DNA of 64,000 nt from Corylus avellana (lineage: Eukaryota > Streptophyta > Magnoliopsida > Fagales > Betulaceae): contig NC_081541.1 of the NCBI RefSeq assembly GCF_901000735.1, forward strand, positions 46,667,485 through 46,731,484, given 5' to 3'. The position numbers and the translations under genes were made by a program. Each line of letters opens with the position of its first letter. Position 1 is the stretch's first letter. This document shows, piece by piece, positions 1-11,450 of this stretch. Below the pieces are notes generated by a model, which worked only from the letters and a program-made list of their open reading frames with translations, ran no database searches and was not told where the DNA came from.

Positions 1-488
1 NNNNNNCTCATCACTTGATGGTATTACCACATCTCTCAAACAAGTAGAGATTTATGGCAGCCAAGCGTCAAACATTTTACCTTTATTTTTTAAAAAAAAA
101 AAATTAATTGAAGAAGATAAAATATTAAAGGAAAATTTTAATTTGAGGTATTAGTACCAAATTTGAGATATTAGCTCCAAATTTAGGATAATCGAATCTC
201 TTTTGGGTGATACAATCCCTAAAAGGTTAATTTTTCACCCCTAAGTTTTAGTTTTAAATCCAAAAATAAATTAAGGTATTAGAAACTAAATATTAACTCA
301 TAAAAATTTAACAAAAAAAAAAAAAAAATCTAACAGGACTAGGAAGAGAAATTTTTCTACAATTTTTTTTTTTTTTTTTAATAAAGCCACATCAGACTTT
401 GACAATACTTGTCTTACTCTTGACAGCCTGATAGCAGGACTCCTCTCAAACATCGGAAAATATATCAAATTACAGTAAAGTTACTTTC

Positions 489-1961
489 TCACTGGACACC
501 AACTTGTCTAGTCCCGACAGATATTGGTCTTTCCCTTATGTTTGTAAGATGTGCACAAGTAGCTGGCTCAAATGCAACTTCAGGTGCGTGAGTTACATCC
601 CTAGATTTTCTTGTGAACATATCATCGTTCTTGATCTTTTCACGCACAATTCCCCAACTATCCCCAGGCTGGTTTTGCTTCTTGTTCACATCCAGATTTT
701 CCTGCATACACGCATCAAATAGTAAGCCACACGCCATACGAGTATGAGCAGTTGTCAAACATTTTAATCAAATTCTGGTACTAATTATATTGCAATCCAT
801 CTTTCTCTTCAAATTGCATACCTCAGTCGAAATAGAAACAGCGTTCTCAAGTTGCAGAGCTATGTTGTTGTCAGATGCAATGTCGTTGAGCAGTTTCATT
901 CTGCATTTCAAGATTGGCTGCCTGGTTGATAGTAGTAGTATCATCTACAGGAACACAACACAAATACAATATATCACTATATGTCATAAAATAGCGATCA
1001 AAATTATCTAGCCACATTATAACGGAAAACTTATATAACCACTCTTGTAGCGAGAAATTCACACATCATATAGACCAAAACTCACCTATCTATGGTATTA
1101 CCATTAAAAAATAAGCATTTTGGTTCTCTCTTGAGTTTGAACATCTTAAAGGGTATCAAGTATAGAGATTTTTTTTTTTTTTTTCAATCTTGAAAACTTT
1201 CCAAATGAAGATATACCTTAGGATTTACTCTGCAGTTCAAGCGTAATTCAATAGCACAAGTAGCAAACTCCCTGCCAAAACGGGCTATAAGAATACAACA
1301 AATATCTTGAAAGCTCTGGGAAATCATCCCTGATATTGTAAGCCGCATAGAACAAGGTTGCAGTAGACTCCTTCAGTACATCAGGGCACACTCTATACAA
1401 ATAAAAAAAAACTTTTCATTAAGAAGGAAGTGAACAATCAATCCACCAATAAACAGGAAATAAAAATGCCGAAAAAATATAGATGTCAGATCCTATGGTG
1501 AGATGTTTCCAACCAGTGTGAAAAGACGAGATGCAATTTTCGACAAATCGGAGATGGAAAAATAACTAACTAACCTTTCTTTTTCTATGAGGTTTACCCT
1601 TTCAATCAGAAGATTGAGATAGCCCTCTATCATATTGAGTGCATCCAACATCCTTAGTTCGTTGATTATACGCTCAACCTGTAAAATGACAATGGAAACT
1701 TTATATACTATCCAAAGAATAATAATAAGTTATAAACCAAAAGCCTTGTTTAAGAGTCAACCAATATTATCTTACTCGAAGGAGAGCACGGTTATGGTAA
1801 CCATGCTTAAGGAGCAGAACGACAGCGGACTGGGCTTGGGAGCACTGGGCTTGGTGCTGGTCTTTCTTCGAGGCGATGCACGTCATAGCCAGACTCCCCA
1901 CATGCAGAAACTTGGAGGCCTTGAAGGTTCTACCAAGCAGAGCATCAAGAATCTTTTTCAT
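489..1961 (-). pseudogene. IST1-like gene (regulator of Vps4/ESCRT-III), frameshifted
   Basis: Five exons can be read on the minus strand: 1961-1776, 1678-1575, 1392-1217, 944-822 and 701-489, all with GT-AG borders and consistent phase. The conceptual product is about 267 residues. It begins MKKILDALLGRTFKASKF and continues through MLDALNMIEGYLNLLIERV, FPEL and FGREFATCAIELRLNC, the helical core of plant IST1-like proteins, which regulate the Vps4 ATPase and ESCRT-III in multivesicular-body sorting. Exon 3 breaks frame at about 1309-1313: after FPEL the sequence has one extra base in a TTT run, and the conserved frame resumes only if that base is ignored. The first exon is also more divergent than usual for the family. 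Exons 4 and 5 stay open. It is either a young pseudogene or a gene with a homopolymer assembly error. Family assignment is firm; functional status is not. Confidence 0.75.
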
Positions 1962-2109
1962 GTCGGCCTAGTACCCCCTGAATGAGACAAAGAAAAGGGA
2001 AAAAACAGGAATGAGCTTTGAAAGAAAACGATGACGAGAGAAATTCCACTCAAAAACAAACTTCTCTTATCAGGAGAATAAAAAAAAAATAAAAAATAAA
2101 AAAAAAAAT

Positions 2110-2521
2110 GAAAAATTACAGTTTACCCCTCAAAGTTGACAGCGCTTTTCAATTCGAACACTAAAGTTTCAATTTTTGCAATCCACCCTCCCAAATTTTT
2201 GCAATTTGACCAATTGTATTCAAAACTTTCCATATTACCCATAATTTTTATTTTTTATAAAAAAATTTTTAAAAAAAAAAATTCGTGGTGGCCATAGCTA
2301 CCCTTTTGGCCATCTGGCCATTTTTGCACACCCAAATTTTTATTTCTTTTTTCATAAAAAAATAAAAATAAAAATCAGGGGCAATATGGAAATTTTGGAA
2401 TAATATTGGTCGAATTGAAAAAAAATTAGAACTTTGTGGGAGTGGATTGCAAAAATTGAAACTTTGATGTTCGAATTAAAAAACGCTGTCAACTTTAGGG
2501 GGGTAAACTATAATTTTCCCC
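2110..2521. mobile_element. Foldback MITE, Mutator-like candidate
   Basis: Long inverted arms of about 130 bases: the left arm reads AGTTTACCCCTCAAAGTTG and continues to about 2245, and the right arm from about 2375 carries its reverse complement ending near 2521. The flanks are A-rich, so a 9-bp target duplication (2101-2109 and 2522-2530, 8 of 9 alike) is possible but weak. There is no coding capacity. Its design and termini resemble the element at 7414-7749. Confidence 0.65.
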
Positions 2522-2597
2522 AAAAAAAAAAGAGGAGAGGGGGAGGCAGCTAGAGAAAAAGATAAAGACTAAAGTAGGGTTTTTTCCTTTTATTTGA

Positions 2598-2800
2598 TTA
2601 ATGCAAGGAGGAGCGGTTTGGGTCGGATACCCGGGGAAAATTGTTATAACCCGCCACGCCCCGCCCCGGCCGGGTTTAGGAGAAAACCACCCGTACCCGC
2701 GAAAAATAACTTAAAATCCAGCTTTTGCTGAGCGGATAGGGGTGGGGCGGTTTTGCAAGTCGATCGGGTATTTTTTCACCCCTTAAGGTAGAGGTATGAC
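2598..2800. other. GC-rich degenerate CCCGCC-type repeat
   Basis: A short GC-rich island in AT-rich DNA containing CCCGCCACGCCCCGCCCCGG and related GGGTA/TACCC words. It looks like a remnant of a dispersed plant repeat with C/G-rich word structure. It has no open frame of note and no gene is supported. Confidence 0.3.
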
Positions 2801-2812
2801 CCATTTAATTTA

Positions 2813-3344
2813 GGGAAAAATATAATTTAACTCTTCAAACTATCAAAAAGTTATAATTTAGCCACTCCGTTAGTCAATACTATCAAATTGGATAGAAAAT
2901 GCAAAACATCATTTTTTTAGGTTAAGTTACTAAAATGCACTTTTGAAAAAAAAATCAATTTAAAAATTCCCCAAAAAACGACATCGTTTTGAGAAAAATA
3001 AAAATAAAACGGTGGTTTAGGGGTGGCTCGCCGACCACCCATGGCCTATGGGGTGGCCGGCGAGCCACCCCTAAACCACATTTTTTTTCCTCTCAAAACA
3101 ATGTCGTTTTGGTGGGCATGTTTAAAATATTTTTTTTTCAAAAGGGTATTTTAGTAACTTAAGCTAGCCAAAACGACGTAGTATTGAATTTTTCATCCTA
3201 TTTGACGGTAATAACTAATGGAGTGACCAAATTACAACTGGTTGGTAGTTTGGACTTTTGAGGCTACTTTATCACTTTTTGAATATTAGGTGGCTAAAAT
3301 GAAAATAACTGATAATTTGGAGAGCTAAATTATATTTTTTTTCT
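2813..3344. mobile_element. Foldback element with central GC-rich palindrome
   Basis: The termini are inverted copies: the left GGGAAAAATATAATTTAACT matches the reverse complement of the right end near 3344. The inner arms also pair (CATCGTTTTG against CAAAACAATG). The centre, about 3013-3080, is a near-perfect palindrome around GGTTTAGGGGTGGC and GCCACCCCTAAACC. Flanking TAATTTA on both sides is a possible target duplication. Non-coding. Confidence 0.6.
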
Positions 3345-3445
3345 ATAATTTAATAAACTGGGTTCTAGTTAACCTATATAATCTTTTATACATTGACACG
3401 ATTTAAACTCAACGTGCAAACACGAATTGTCATCTCTAACAAAAA
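3342..3445. repeat. Fragment of dispersed 'tgacacga' repeat
   Basis: AT-rich segment ending in words such as TTGACACGATTTAAACTC and ACACGAATTGTCATC. Related words occur at 17616-17780 and in the tandem array at 59338-59630, so these look like members of one low-complexity dispersed family. No gene is seen between 3445 and 4150. Confidence 0.3.
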
Positions 3446-3809
3446 CACATATTAGTATTGCTTCTTTGAATATGTATTTGTTAGTAGTGCCTATCAGGCT
3501 AAGATCACATCATTTTTAAACAAGAATAACATATAAGAGAACGGGCAGAGGCTATTGACACATGACACATGACATGCCGCAATCGAAGGCCGCAGACAAC
3601 ACTATCATCTCTTGCCATTTGCCAATCCGCAAGCCATGCCTTAAGGATCAGATACATGTGTCATAACACCACCATCACCACTAGCCATTGACATCACGAT
3701 ATACATTAGGTATTACTCGGATGGAACTGAAAATTTAATTTGATGGGTTCTGATTGTGTTTAGTTTTTTTTAGAAGTCAAAGTAAGAAAAATTAAAAAAT
3801 TAAAGGCCT

Positions 3810-3810
<1 letters not shown>

Positions 3811-3847
<37 letters not shown>
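3811..3847. repeat. (AT)n microsatellite
   Basis: An uninterrupted TA/AT dinucleotide run. The flanking DNA up to 4150 shows no recognisable gene. Confidence 0.9.
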
Positions 3848-3850
<3 letters not shown>

Positions 3851-4149
3851 AAAAACAAAAACAAATTTTAAGGCTAAAAAACTAATAAAAATTATAAAAA
3901 CAAATCATAGGTCTAACGGAACTCTGTCCGAGCTAGTGAACAATCACTACGAATTGACTACTCGTTCAGACGCATATCGAATGAACAACTGAATGAAAGA
4001 ACCCCACATTGATCAGCTTGTCCGGACTTGCTTCTAAACGAGGCTCTCTGGACTCCACTCATCCCGATGTGTTCTGAACGAAGCTCTTTGAGCATGTTCC
4101 AAAAGAATTCCTAAGACACTCGTTCAAACAAGTTTTAGACCTCTTATGG

Positions 4150-4400
4150 ACACTAACGTTAGCACCCGTTTTCTTCATAAACTCAACCCGACCTACATCA
4201 TCTTGATGTGGCTTGGTAGCTTTTCACTCGACATGCATTTGAATTGATCTTCTCAATGATTTATACTGGTCCAATATTGCGAGTAGACAACTTGTTATAC
4301 TCTCCCACTAGAAACGTATCTTTTGTCAAGATAGCCATACAAAGTCATCTTCTCAAACTCCACAACTCGCTTCCTCTTATCTGCATTTGCCTTAAGTTTT
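4150..4400 (-). mobile_element. Ty3/gypsy integrase C-terminal remnant
   Basis: Reading the minus strand with frame changes gives ANADKRKRVVEFEKMTLYGY, then a region resembling GEYNKLSTRNIGP, then EKINSNAC and KLPSHIK. This is the order of the conserved C-terminal end of plant Ty3/gypsy integrases (basic helix, SH3-like GPY/F-type module, LPSHI motif). Several stops and frameshifts show that it is dead. No long terminal repeats were found next to it, so it is an isolated fragment. Confidence 0.6.
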
Positions 4401-4775
4401 GCTATTGAATATTGCAAATTCTAAATTGTCACCTTGTGAGTATCTATAATCTTAAAGGGTAAAAGATGTTGATAAGGTCTATAAAAGAAAACCTTTGAAA
4501 TAATGGCTTTAGCAGAAGTATTTGATCAAATATTAGACTCAGGTCGACACATGAACTTGTATACGACTAAAGTCATTAATTGTGGTATGAGTGGTTTGTA
4601 TTCCTAAACACGAAGAATTGATGTCATTCGCTTGGAATAATAAACACAAACATTAAGTAAAATTAGATAGTGACAGAGTGTGGATCTGACGCCAATCTAC
4701 TCACAAATGAGAGTTGGCATAGAAGAGTTATTGGTTACAAAGGTAACCATACCTAACTAAGTTTATCACCTAATG

Positions 4776-5110
4776 TTAGAGTGTGATCAAGTGAGAGATG
4801 ATGACGTGTTTTAAGGGATCATCACACCATAACACTAAATCATCTCCATAAAAGGTAATAACTTCGTGGAGATTAGAAGAGAAATAATGCAACTCTTCAT
4901 AAAGAGTTGCATATATATAGCGTATATATTGATAGGGATTGGAGAACGTAAGACCTTGGGCCATGGCTAGAGAGATTTTTTCCACAACCAAAGAACTTTC
5001 ATCTGTTAGCATATAAAATAATTATCATGTTATAATACGCAGCGGAAATTAGGATTCAGAATTACCTCTAGCCACGTTTGTCCGGTGTATCAAAGAACCT
5101 CTCAACAACA
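4776..5110 (-). other. Possible LTR remnant
   Basis: On the minus strand the segment around 5090-5040 reads GGTAATTCTGAATCCTAATT followed by TCCGCTGCG, a word often seen at the 3' end of plant copia LTRs. A 78-codon open frame (5012-4776) has no recognised family and no intact retroelement is seen around it. I treat this as a possible LTR remnant without strong support. Confidence 0.25.
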
Positions 5111-5311
5111 TAAACCTGAAATAAAATTTTGGAGAAAGATGATCTTCTGACCTATGTCTACTAGTACCAATAGATAGAATACACATGACTTTATTTATAG
5201 GTAGGCCAGAGACCCTCAATTTGGTTGGTTACTAATTTTACTCCTCCCATCCAAGAACCAAAATCAGAATCAAATCAAATCAGATATTTGGGCTTCCTTG
5301 AGTTTTGTTAG

Positions 5312-5434
<123 letters not shown>

Positions 5435-6375
5435 AGGGGTTTCGTAAACAAACTACTTGACTATGCCATCAGCATCAGCTCCTTTCGTTTTTTAGTCGTT
5501 GAGCCTGTTTCGCTTCGCATTTCTGCTTGTGTGTTTTGTGGGTATTTTCTATATGTTAGTTTATAGATGTGAAATTATTGCTATGTTTGAATGCTAGCAA
5601 GGTTCAGTGCTCATTAGAACTTTGAGGCCGGTCACAGCCCCATCTCTTGTGGCATTTTCTTATCTGTTAATTAGTTTGATTATGCTTTTCTTTTTCGAGG
5701 GGAGATGCTTTTCTTTTCTTTAATTTCAGACAGAAGAAATGATGCTGTTTGGTTCTGAACCGATCCTTAAATAAAAACTAGTCCAATTTTGAACTAGTTT
5801 TGGTTTATGTGCAGTTTGTTTAATCAATTCATAACAGTGTTTTTGAAAACACGTGTTCACTAATTTTGGATACAAGAATGACAAATTTAATTAAAAGCAG
5901 TGTCTTAATATGTGTTACAAAACATTTATTTTTAAGTTCTTTGAAAATGTTTTATTATTTGATATTATCTTCATGAGCTTTTTATGAGGAATAAAAATAG
6001 CTTATAACCATTTTGGTTTATAACGGTTTGGTCATTAATTAATATTAGTTCATAACCCACGCAATCTGCGGGATTCAATCTTCATTATAATTTAAATACA
6101 AAATTTAAAATAATCGTACTTTTCATTATAAGTTAAAAAACGCATTTCTATTGTACATTCAATTATCTCTTCGGTGTTTTAAAAGTGTTTATATTCGTGT
6201 CTACACAATAATCAAATAAGTTTTTCCTCTTTTTGCTTTTAAAAGTAGAAAAATCACTTCCAAAACATGCTTGAAAATCCGAGTAAATCACACAAGCGAA
6301 AAATAAATCATACATAAAACAGTTAAATGAATTAAAATAAAGAAATAAAATAAAATATAAACTAAAACTAAAAAG
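5435..6375. other. Intergenic, no gene recognised
   Basis: AT-rich DNA with no conserved open frame. A 77-codon minus-strand frame at 6163-6396 is low-complexity (F/Y/L-rich) and is taken as chance. Confidence 0.5.
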
Positions 6376-6655
6376 GATTAGGGTTTTGATATCCACTACT
6401 AATCAGACTAATTAAGATAACAATATGTCAATGCGCCAATCATATCGGTATATTTAATGTTTGCCAACTTAAGGGCATGAGTGTCTACTCCTTAAGCTAT
6501 TAATTTTTTTAAGCAACGAATTAGGCATGAGTATCTACTCTAATTCTTTTTTTTCTTAAAGGATTTAACATGAGTGTCTACTAAGTTGTCCTTTAAGAAA
6601 GCATAAATCTGTGAAAATCGACAAACACACGAGGCCTAGGGCATAGGTGTCTACT
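6376..6655. repeat. Series of hairpins with a shared loop
   Basis: Three strong hairpins share a loop but not a stem. Copy 1: CTTAAGG (6468-6474) pairs CCTTAAG (6490-6496) around GCATGAGTGTCTACT. Copy 2: GAATTAG (6518-6524) pairs CTAATTC (6540-6546) around GCATGAGTATCTACT. Copy 3: TTTCTTAAAGGA (6552-6563) pairs TCCTTTAAGAAA (6589-6600) around CATGAGTGTCTACT. A fourth copy, GCATAGGTGTCTACT (6641-6655), has a decayed stem. A possible outlier is GATTAG/CTAATC (6376-6381 and 6399-6404) around a loop containing TGATATCCACTA. The different but complementary stems suggest that structure rather than stem sequence was kept. Confidence 0.7.
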
Positions 6656-7960
6656 TCCGGTTCCCCATATTGATTAACCCAAGAATCTAGCATAGATATT
6701 TTTTGTTACTTTTATTAAACCCAGGACTCAGTCATCCAAATTGATTTAACTAACTAGTCAATACCATATGCATATGTTGGCCAGACAAACACTTATAAGG
6801 AATACAAGATAACAGGTATTAATCCAGTTAAATACACCAAAATATAATTGTAGCAAAATCGCCAATATTGCAATCATAAATAAACATGATTAGGGCTTCA
6901 ATCTAGCCCTAAATAAAATATAAACTACATAATGAAATTAAAAGGTGGAAGAGAAAAAAACTCAAACTCCTTTTGATCTAGCCTTTAGTTCATTTTCAGA
7001 GCTTGTGCTTCTTTCTCCACACCTATTCTTAGAAGCTAAGATGTTTATTTATAGGCTTTAGAAGTCCTTGTTACACTAGTAAACATAGAAAATTCATAGG
7101 GTTTTACTCTTATTACAAGTGGGACTTAGAAAACTCTAATATGGAAGGAAAAGGGAGTCTGGCCGCCTCTGATTTGTCTCCTGCGCACGGGTACGCTCGA
7201 TCGCACTTGGCTGTTTCGCTGCTTTGTCCTCTCTGGTAGTGCGCTCAATCGCACTGTCACGGACTCCAACTGTTCCCAATTTCTTTCTTTGAACTCAAAT
7301 CTTTCAAATTTACTTCATTTTTTTTCCAAAAGCTTACAAAAGCATGAAAACACATAAAAGAATTAAAATAACACAAATTAACATACTTAAAGAATTAACA
7401 CATATAAGTTTAAGGGAAAAATGCAGTTTACCCCCCTGAAGTTTCAGGAGTTTTTCAATTTTAACCCAAAAGTTCAAAAATTGGCAATCTACCCCCCCTG
7501 AAGTTTCAAAAATTGATAATTTAAACCTTCCGTTTAATTTCTCCGTTAAATTGGACGGAAATTTTTAAAAAAATGTCCGAGGGTAATGATGTAATTTCAT
7601 ATATTTTCGTCTATTTTGACGGAAAAATTAAACGGATGGTTTAAATTGCCAATTTTTGAAACTCCAGGGGGTAGATTTTCAATTTTTGAACTTTAGGGTT
7701 AAAATTGAAAAACTCCTAAAACTTCAAGGAAGTAAACTGCATTTTTTCCTAAGTTTAACGGCTAAAATATAAATATTTTGACACTTAACACCCATACACC
7801 CCTACTCAAATCTAAAAGAACCTATTATTTATAACCCAATAGGAAATGTTTTATCATCATAGTGTTTAGTTTGGGAGGATACATGAATATCCTCATGATT
7901 TTCTAGAAAACTCTCTTCTCAACGCAACTTGTTCATAATAGCCTACCTACATTTCTCATC
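6656..7960. mobile_element. LTR-like repetitive region (family not identified)
   Basis: Non-coding DNA around the hairpin series and the MITE at 7414-7749. It includes a GC-richer stretch (about 7143-7270) with words such as GCTCGATCGCACTTGG and GCGCTCAATCGCACTG, which look like near-copies of one another. The overall look is of an LTR or non-autonomous retroelement, but no primer-binding site, coding frame or matching second LTR was seen. Confidence 0.3.
7414..7749. mobile_element. Mutator-like MITE with 9-bp target duplication
   Basis: A 336-bp element with inverted arms over most of its length. The left end GGGAAAAATGCAGTTTACCC is matched by the reverse complement of the right end. It is flanked by the perfect 9-bp direct repeat TAAGTTTAA (7405-7413 and 7750-7758), the target size typical of Mutator-like elements. 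There is no transposase. It interrupts the repetitive region at 6656-7960. Confidence 0.85.
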
Positions 7961-7968
7961 CTAATAAG

Positions 7969-8215
7969 ATGAAAGCGAACCCCACAACCCCAAGTGGCGG
8001 CTTAGTCACGTGTGGCCCACCACTTTGCCCACTTTCCCATCCTTCAGGCTTCATCCGCCACGTAAAAGCACCATGTAGGCAAATCAGAACCGTTAGATGT
8101 AATCCGACCAATGTTTTGACTTTCGGAGAACGTCAACATCCACGGACCTCGTCAACTGCGTCAACCCCATACCGACCGTCCAATCTTTTGCTGGCCGCGT
8201 AGAAACAATTGCGAG
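7969..8215. other. GC-richer segment with ACGT and W-box words
   Basis: A compositionally distinct block containing TCACGTGTGG, CCACGTAAAAG, TTTTGACTTTC and GTCAAC words. It resembles plant promoter DNA, but no gene follows on either strand. A 77-codon open frame (7969-8202) matches nothing I recognise and is probably fortuitous. Confidence 0.3.
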
Positions 8216-9395
8216 TCACTTGAAATCATCCCACCAAAAAAAAAAAAAAAAAATTAAAAGAGAAACAGGGTTAAATAAATGAAGTGTACTTGGCATTTAG
8301 ATAGAATTGAACCCGTTGAAATTAAATCACGTATTTCATAACAAGATACAAGAAACAGGTGTTTCAATCATGATAGATCTAGTTTCTAAACTAAATTCAC
8401 TTTGATCAAGGCGATAAACATTGTGAAATTTGACTTGAAAAGCTAGACAATGACCATCTCTGTTTTATTCGAAATTGATAATATATATTTTATATTTATG
8501 ATTTAAAATTTGTGCATTTAACGATGCATAAAATGTCACGTTACTTGAACATTTTAAAATACGTGTTAATAGTAACATCATATTAATAACTAAGATTTGA
8601 AACATTGTATTAATAGCCAATAACTAAGATTTGAAGAATTATATGTAATAGTAAAGTATGCATAAGATTCTAGAAAATTATGAGTTGTGTTTACACAATT
8701 GGGGGGTGGGTTTGTGTTGTTCTCAATTTTTCCTCGTGATTTACTATTTAAATCAAATCATAATCTAGACAAAAGATTCTAGTAACCTCTTAATCTTACT
8801 AATTTGACTATTCCTTCTAGTTTTGTGGGTGGTTCAATTACCCTCAAATATTGTTAATGTGCTAAAATGGGGGATGGCGGCCACCCCAAATAACAAAATA
8901 AGGGGGTGACCGAATCACCTCCAATGACCATTTGGTGATTTGGCTACTTCCTCTACCCAGCCTGATTAATGTTAACGTAGCACATTAACGGATTTTATCA
9001 ACTTCTCTAATGGTAGAAACTAATTTGTTTATTTTTTTTTGCTAAAACCAAGCCAAGAAAATGATCGGGAATCTATTTATCAATTTTTCAAACCACATGA
9101 ATCAAAAATGCATTTATCAAATTAGTTTAATCAACTTTGTTTAATGCTGCAACTACATAATTCTATCATGGTCAAATGCTTGCACAACACAAATACAAAC
9201 CTATCAAAATATTAACAAAGAAAAGGAAAAATGAAGAAGACTTTCGATAATTCAACCATTAATCAATTATTTTCAATTGCCTCGTTATTAAGATTAAACA
9301 CATGTGGGCATTGAATTGAGGTTTTAGCGAAGCTGTCCCAAATTGGCCACCTTCAACGCGCAAGGAATGGAAAGGACAAGGTCGACGGGGAGGCG
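8216..9395. other. Intergenic, no gene; small repeat fragments
   Basis: Poly-A at about 8236-8255. A short segment at about 8478-8570 (GTGCATTTAACGATGCATAA, AAATGTCACG) resembles the hairpin family at 14544-14686. A weak inverted repeat, TTAATGTGCTA against TAGCACATTAA, lies at about 8856-8991 around GGTGGCC-type words. No coding signal was found. Confidence 0.4.
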
Positions 9396-9398
9396 CGG

Positions 9399-9426
9399 AC
9401 ACGTGTCATGCACACGTGTACGTCAC
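9399..9426. promoter_or_regulatory. Cluster of ACGT-core elements (G-box/ABRE type)
   Basis: Three ACGT cores lie within 28 bases: ACACGTGTC, CACACGTGTA and TACGTCAC. Such clusters bind bZIP factors in ABA and stress responses. The nearest downstream gene on the plus strand is SAP5, whose start is about 2.3 kb away. SAP genes are often stress-induced, so a distal role is possible but only inferred. Confidence 0.4.
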
Positions 9427-11450
9427 GGCTAGTCGGAGAGCGACCGCTGAGAAAGGGAAAGGATGGTGGGGATATGGTCAGATAGGGCGGCTTAAAGCTG
9501 GACGTAAGAAAATGCCCTTTGTCACCGAGTGGGGTACAATTACTCTCCCTAATTCCCATTTAGCCCCCTCAATTTTTTTATTATTATTTTTGTTTTTTCC
9601 CAAGGAAATTTAGTATTAACTATTCATCATGATATGACACAAAAATATCCCCATATGGTTCTGAACTATATTATAAAATTTGCATTGGAAATTCACTTAT
9701 TATAGGCATTTAGAACCTTTTAAATAAAAATAATTGAGCATATACTTGCATCTCGGCAACCGTAGCTAAAACAAAAATACCCAGTAAAAAAGTACAACTT
9801 TCTATCTTAACTATTGTTTTTTCTATACACATTTCATATGAACAATTTCATGTGAGAAGGCAGTCGGATCCTACCGTGTTGAAGTAAGTGTCCGGGTAAC
9901 TTAGACTCCTCTTGTTCGGTCTTTCCATAAAACTTTTGCAATAAAGAAGGTTCGAGTACCCGCTCATATAAAGCTGCCCTACATATTTAATAAGAAGCTT
10001 CATTGAAATTTATTCTCGCATAATGTTATCACCTCTGGACTCTTATGCGTTCTTTTCATCAAGAAAAATCTAATGTCATTTTGGAATTTATTACAAATCA
10101 ATTATTAAAATATTAATTAAATAACTAAACATATCTATTCTTATAAGCTTAAACTCTTGAAATAAGTGGTGATTTAACATAAACTAACCCATATTTCTTG
10201 AACGAAAAAATCTTATTAAAACGTTGATTTGCCTTTTTTTTTTCAGATTAGTTTAACTAACCCTCTTTGCTAGCAAACAATTAGGAGACATTTGAGATGC
10301 GATGAAACTTGGGGGATATAAAAGGAAAGATTCTATCACTTTATGCAAAGTTTAAAGCATTATTTGCTAGCAAGCTTAAGTTAATTTCGACCAAAAAAAT
10401 TAAAAAATAAAAAATAAAAACAAAGAGTTATTTGTTATATTATTATTATTATTTGATTATAAAATTAAAATATATTAAGATTGATTCGAAATTGGATTCT
10501 GCTCAGATTTCAGGAAGCAATTATGAGCTAACACATGCATGATTACCAGCATGCACTAAGTTGTCCTGCTAATCGAAGATAGCTTGTTTATTAAGCTAAC
10601 TGGATTTTACCTTTTTTGTGGTTGCAGTTGCAGCACAAGGAATGGTGGAGTGCACTTCACTTATTTAAAGGAAAAAATATATATAAAGCAAATCTACAAC
10701 TATGGAGTATGGATCCTATTTCTTGAGAGAGAGAAATAAAGTGTCCTAAAAAAAAATAAAGGAAAAAGTTACTCAAATATTTGCATTTTTGTTCTTCTAA
10801 AAAAAAAAAAATTCTCATTTTTAATAGAATATTTGATTCTCACATACATTACATGCCTTCAAAATAAATATTAATTTAATAAACTGAATTAAAAAGAATT
10901 GTATCCTATCCATTTTAAAGAAAAACTGTCCTCTAGATAGTACTCTTTTCTCTGAATGATTGAATTAACCAGAAATTTAATTTATAAGACTTATGATTAT
11001 ATGAAAGGAGAAAATATTGCATAAATTACACTCTCCCAAACTATTAACCTATTTGTACTTGTACTTTTAAATTTTTAACTCTTTGCGATTCATCCATGCA
11101 AGTGACGTGTCTGTAACTCTGTGTCACATGGAATTCACGTGTGATGGATTTTGTCAACTTTAGCGATCTAATATGACTCGAGGTGCAACTCGGAATAAAA
11201 TGATAATTTATAGGAGCGGGTGAGTTGCATAAGGTCAAAATTTAGAAATAGGAATAAAAATGAGATGGTATTTTGTGGCAAAGTGTTATTTATAGTACTT
11301 TTAAAATATGAAATTATAATTCTTAATTAAATACAAATGAAAGCAGGCCCCACACTGACTAAATCCTGAGGATTTACACGTCAGATCCCAATCGACACAA
11401 AGTAATTAATCCAAAGAACCGAGGCCAAAGTACAGAGGGTTATTCCCGTA
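9427..11450. other. Intergenic region upstream of SAP5
   Basis: AT-rich DNA without a supported gene. It holds one copy of a dispersed repeat (10115-10180) and a fragment with inverted-repeat-like AT words at about 10845-10910. Near 11100-11140 are further ACGTGT words (GTGACGTGTC, TTCACGTGTG) that may belong to the SAP5 promoter. Confidence 0.45.
10115..10180 (+). repeat. Dispersed repeat, copy 1 (decayed)
   Basis: Contains TTATAAGCTTAAACTCTTG and GTGGTGATTTAACAT. It is related to the copies at 13658-13770, 47715-47835 and 48818-48885, whose common core is attaaatttatctcttccta followed by cagcttaagctttt. Copies 2 and 3 extend into a tRNA-like word (CGAACCTTG), so the family may be a SINE. 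Confidence 0.45.

Noticed and set aside
6468..6655. CRISPR-like array (short repeats with different spacers)
   Set aside because: This is plant nuclear DNA; the units are hairpins with variable stems and irregular spacing, not direct repeats with unique spacers, and there are no cas genes.
7969..8202. 77-codon open frame in a GC-richer block
   Set aside because: No start context, no splice partners and no recognised family; composition resembles promoter DNA.
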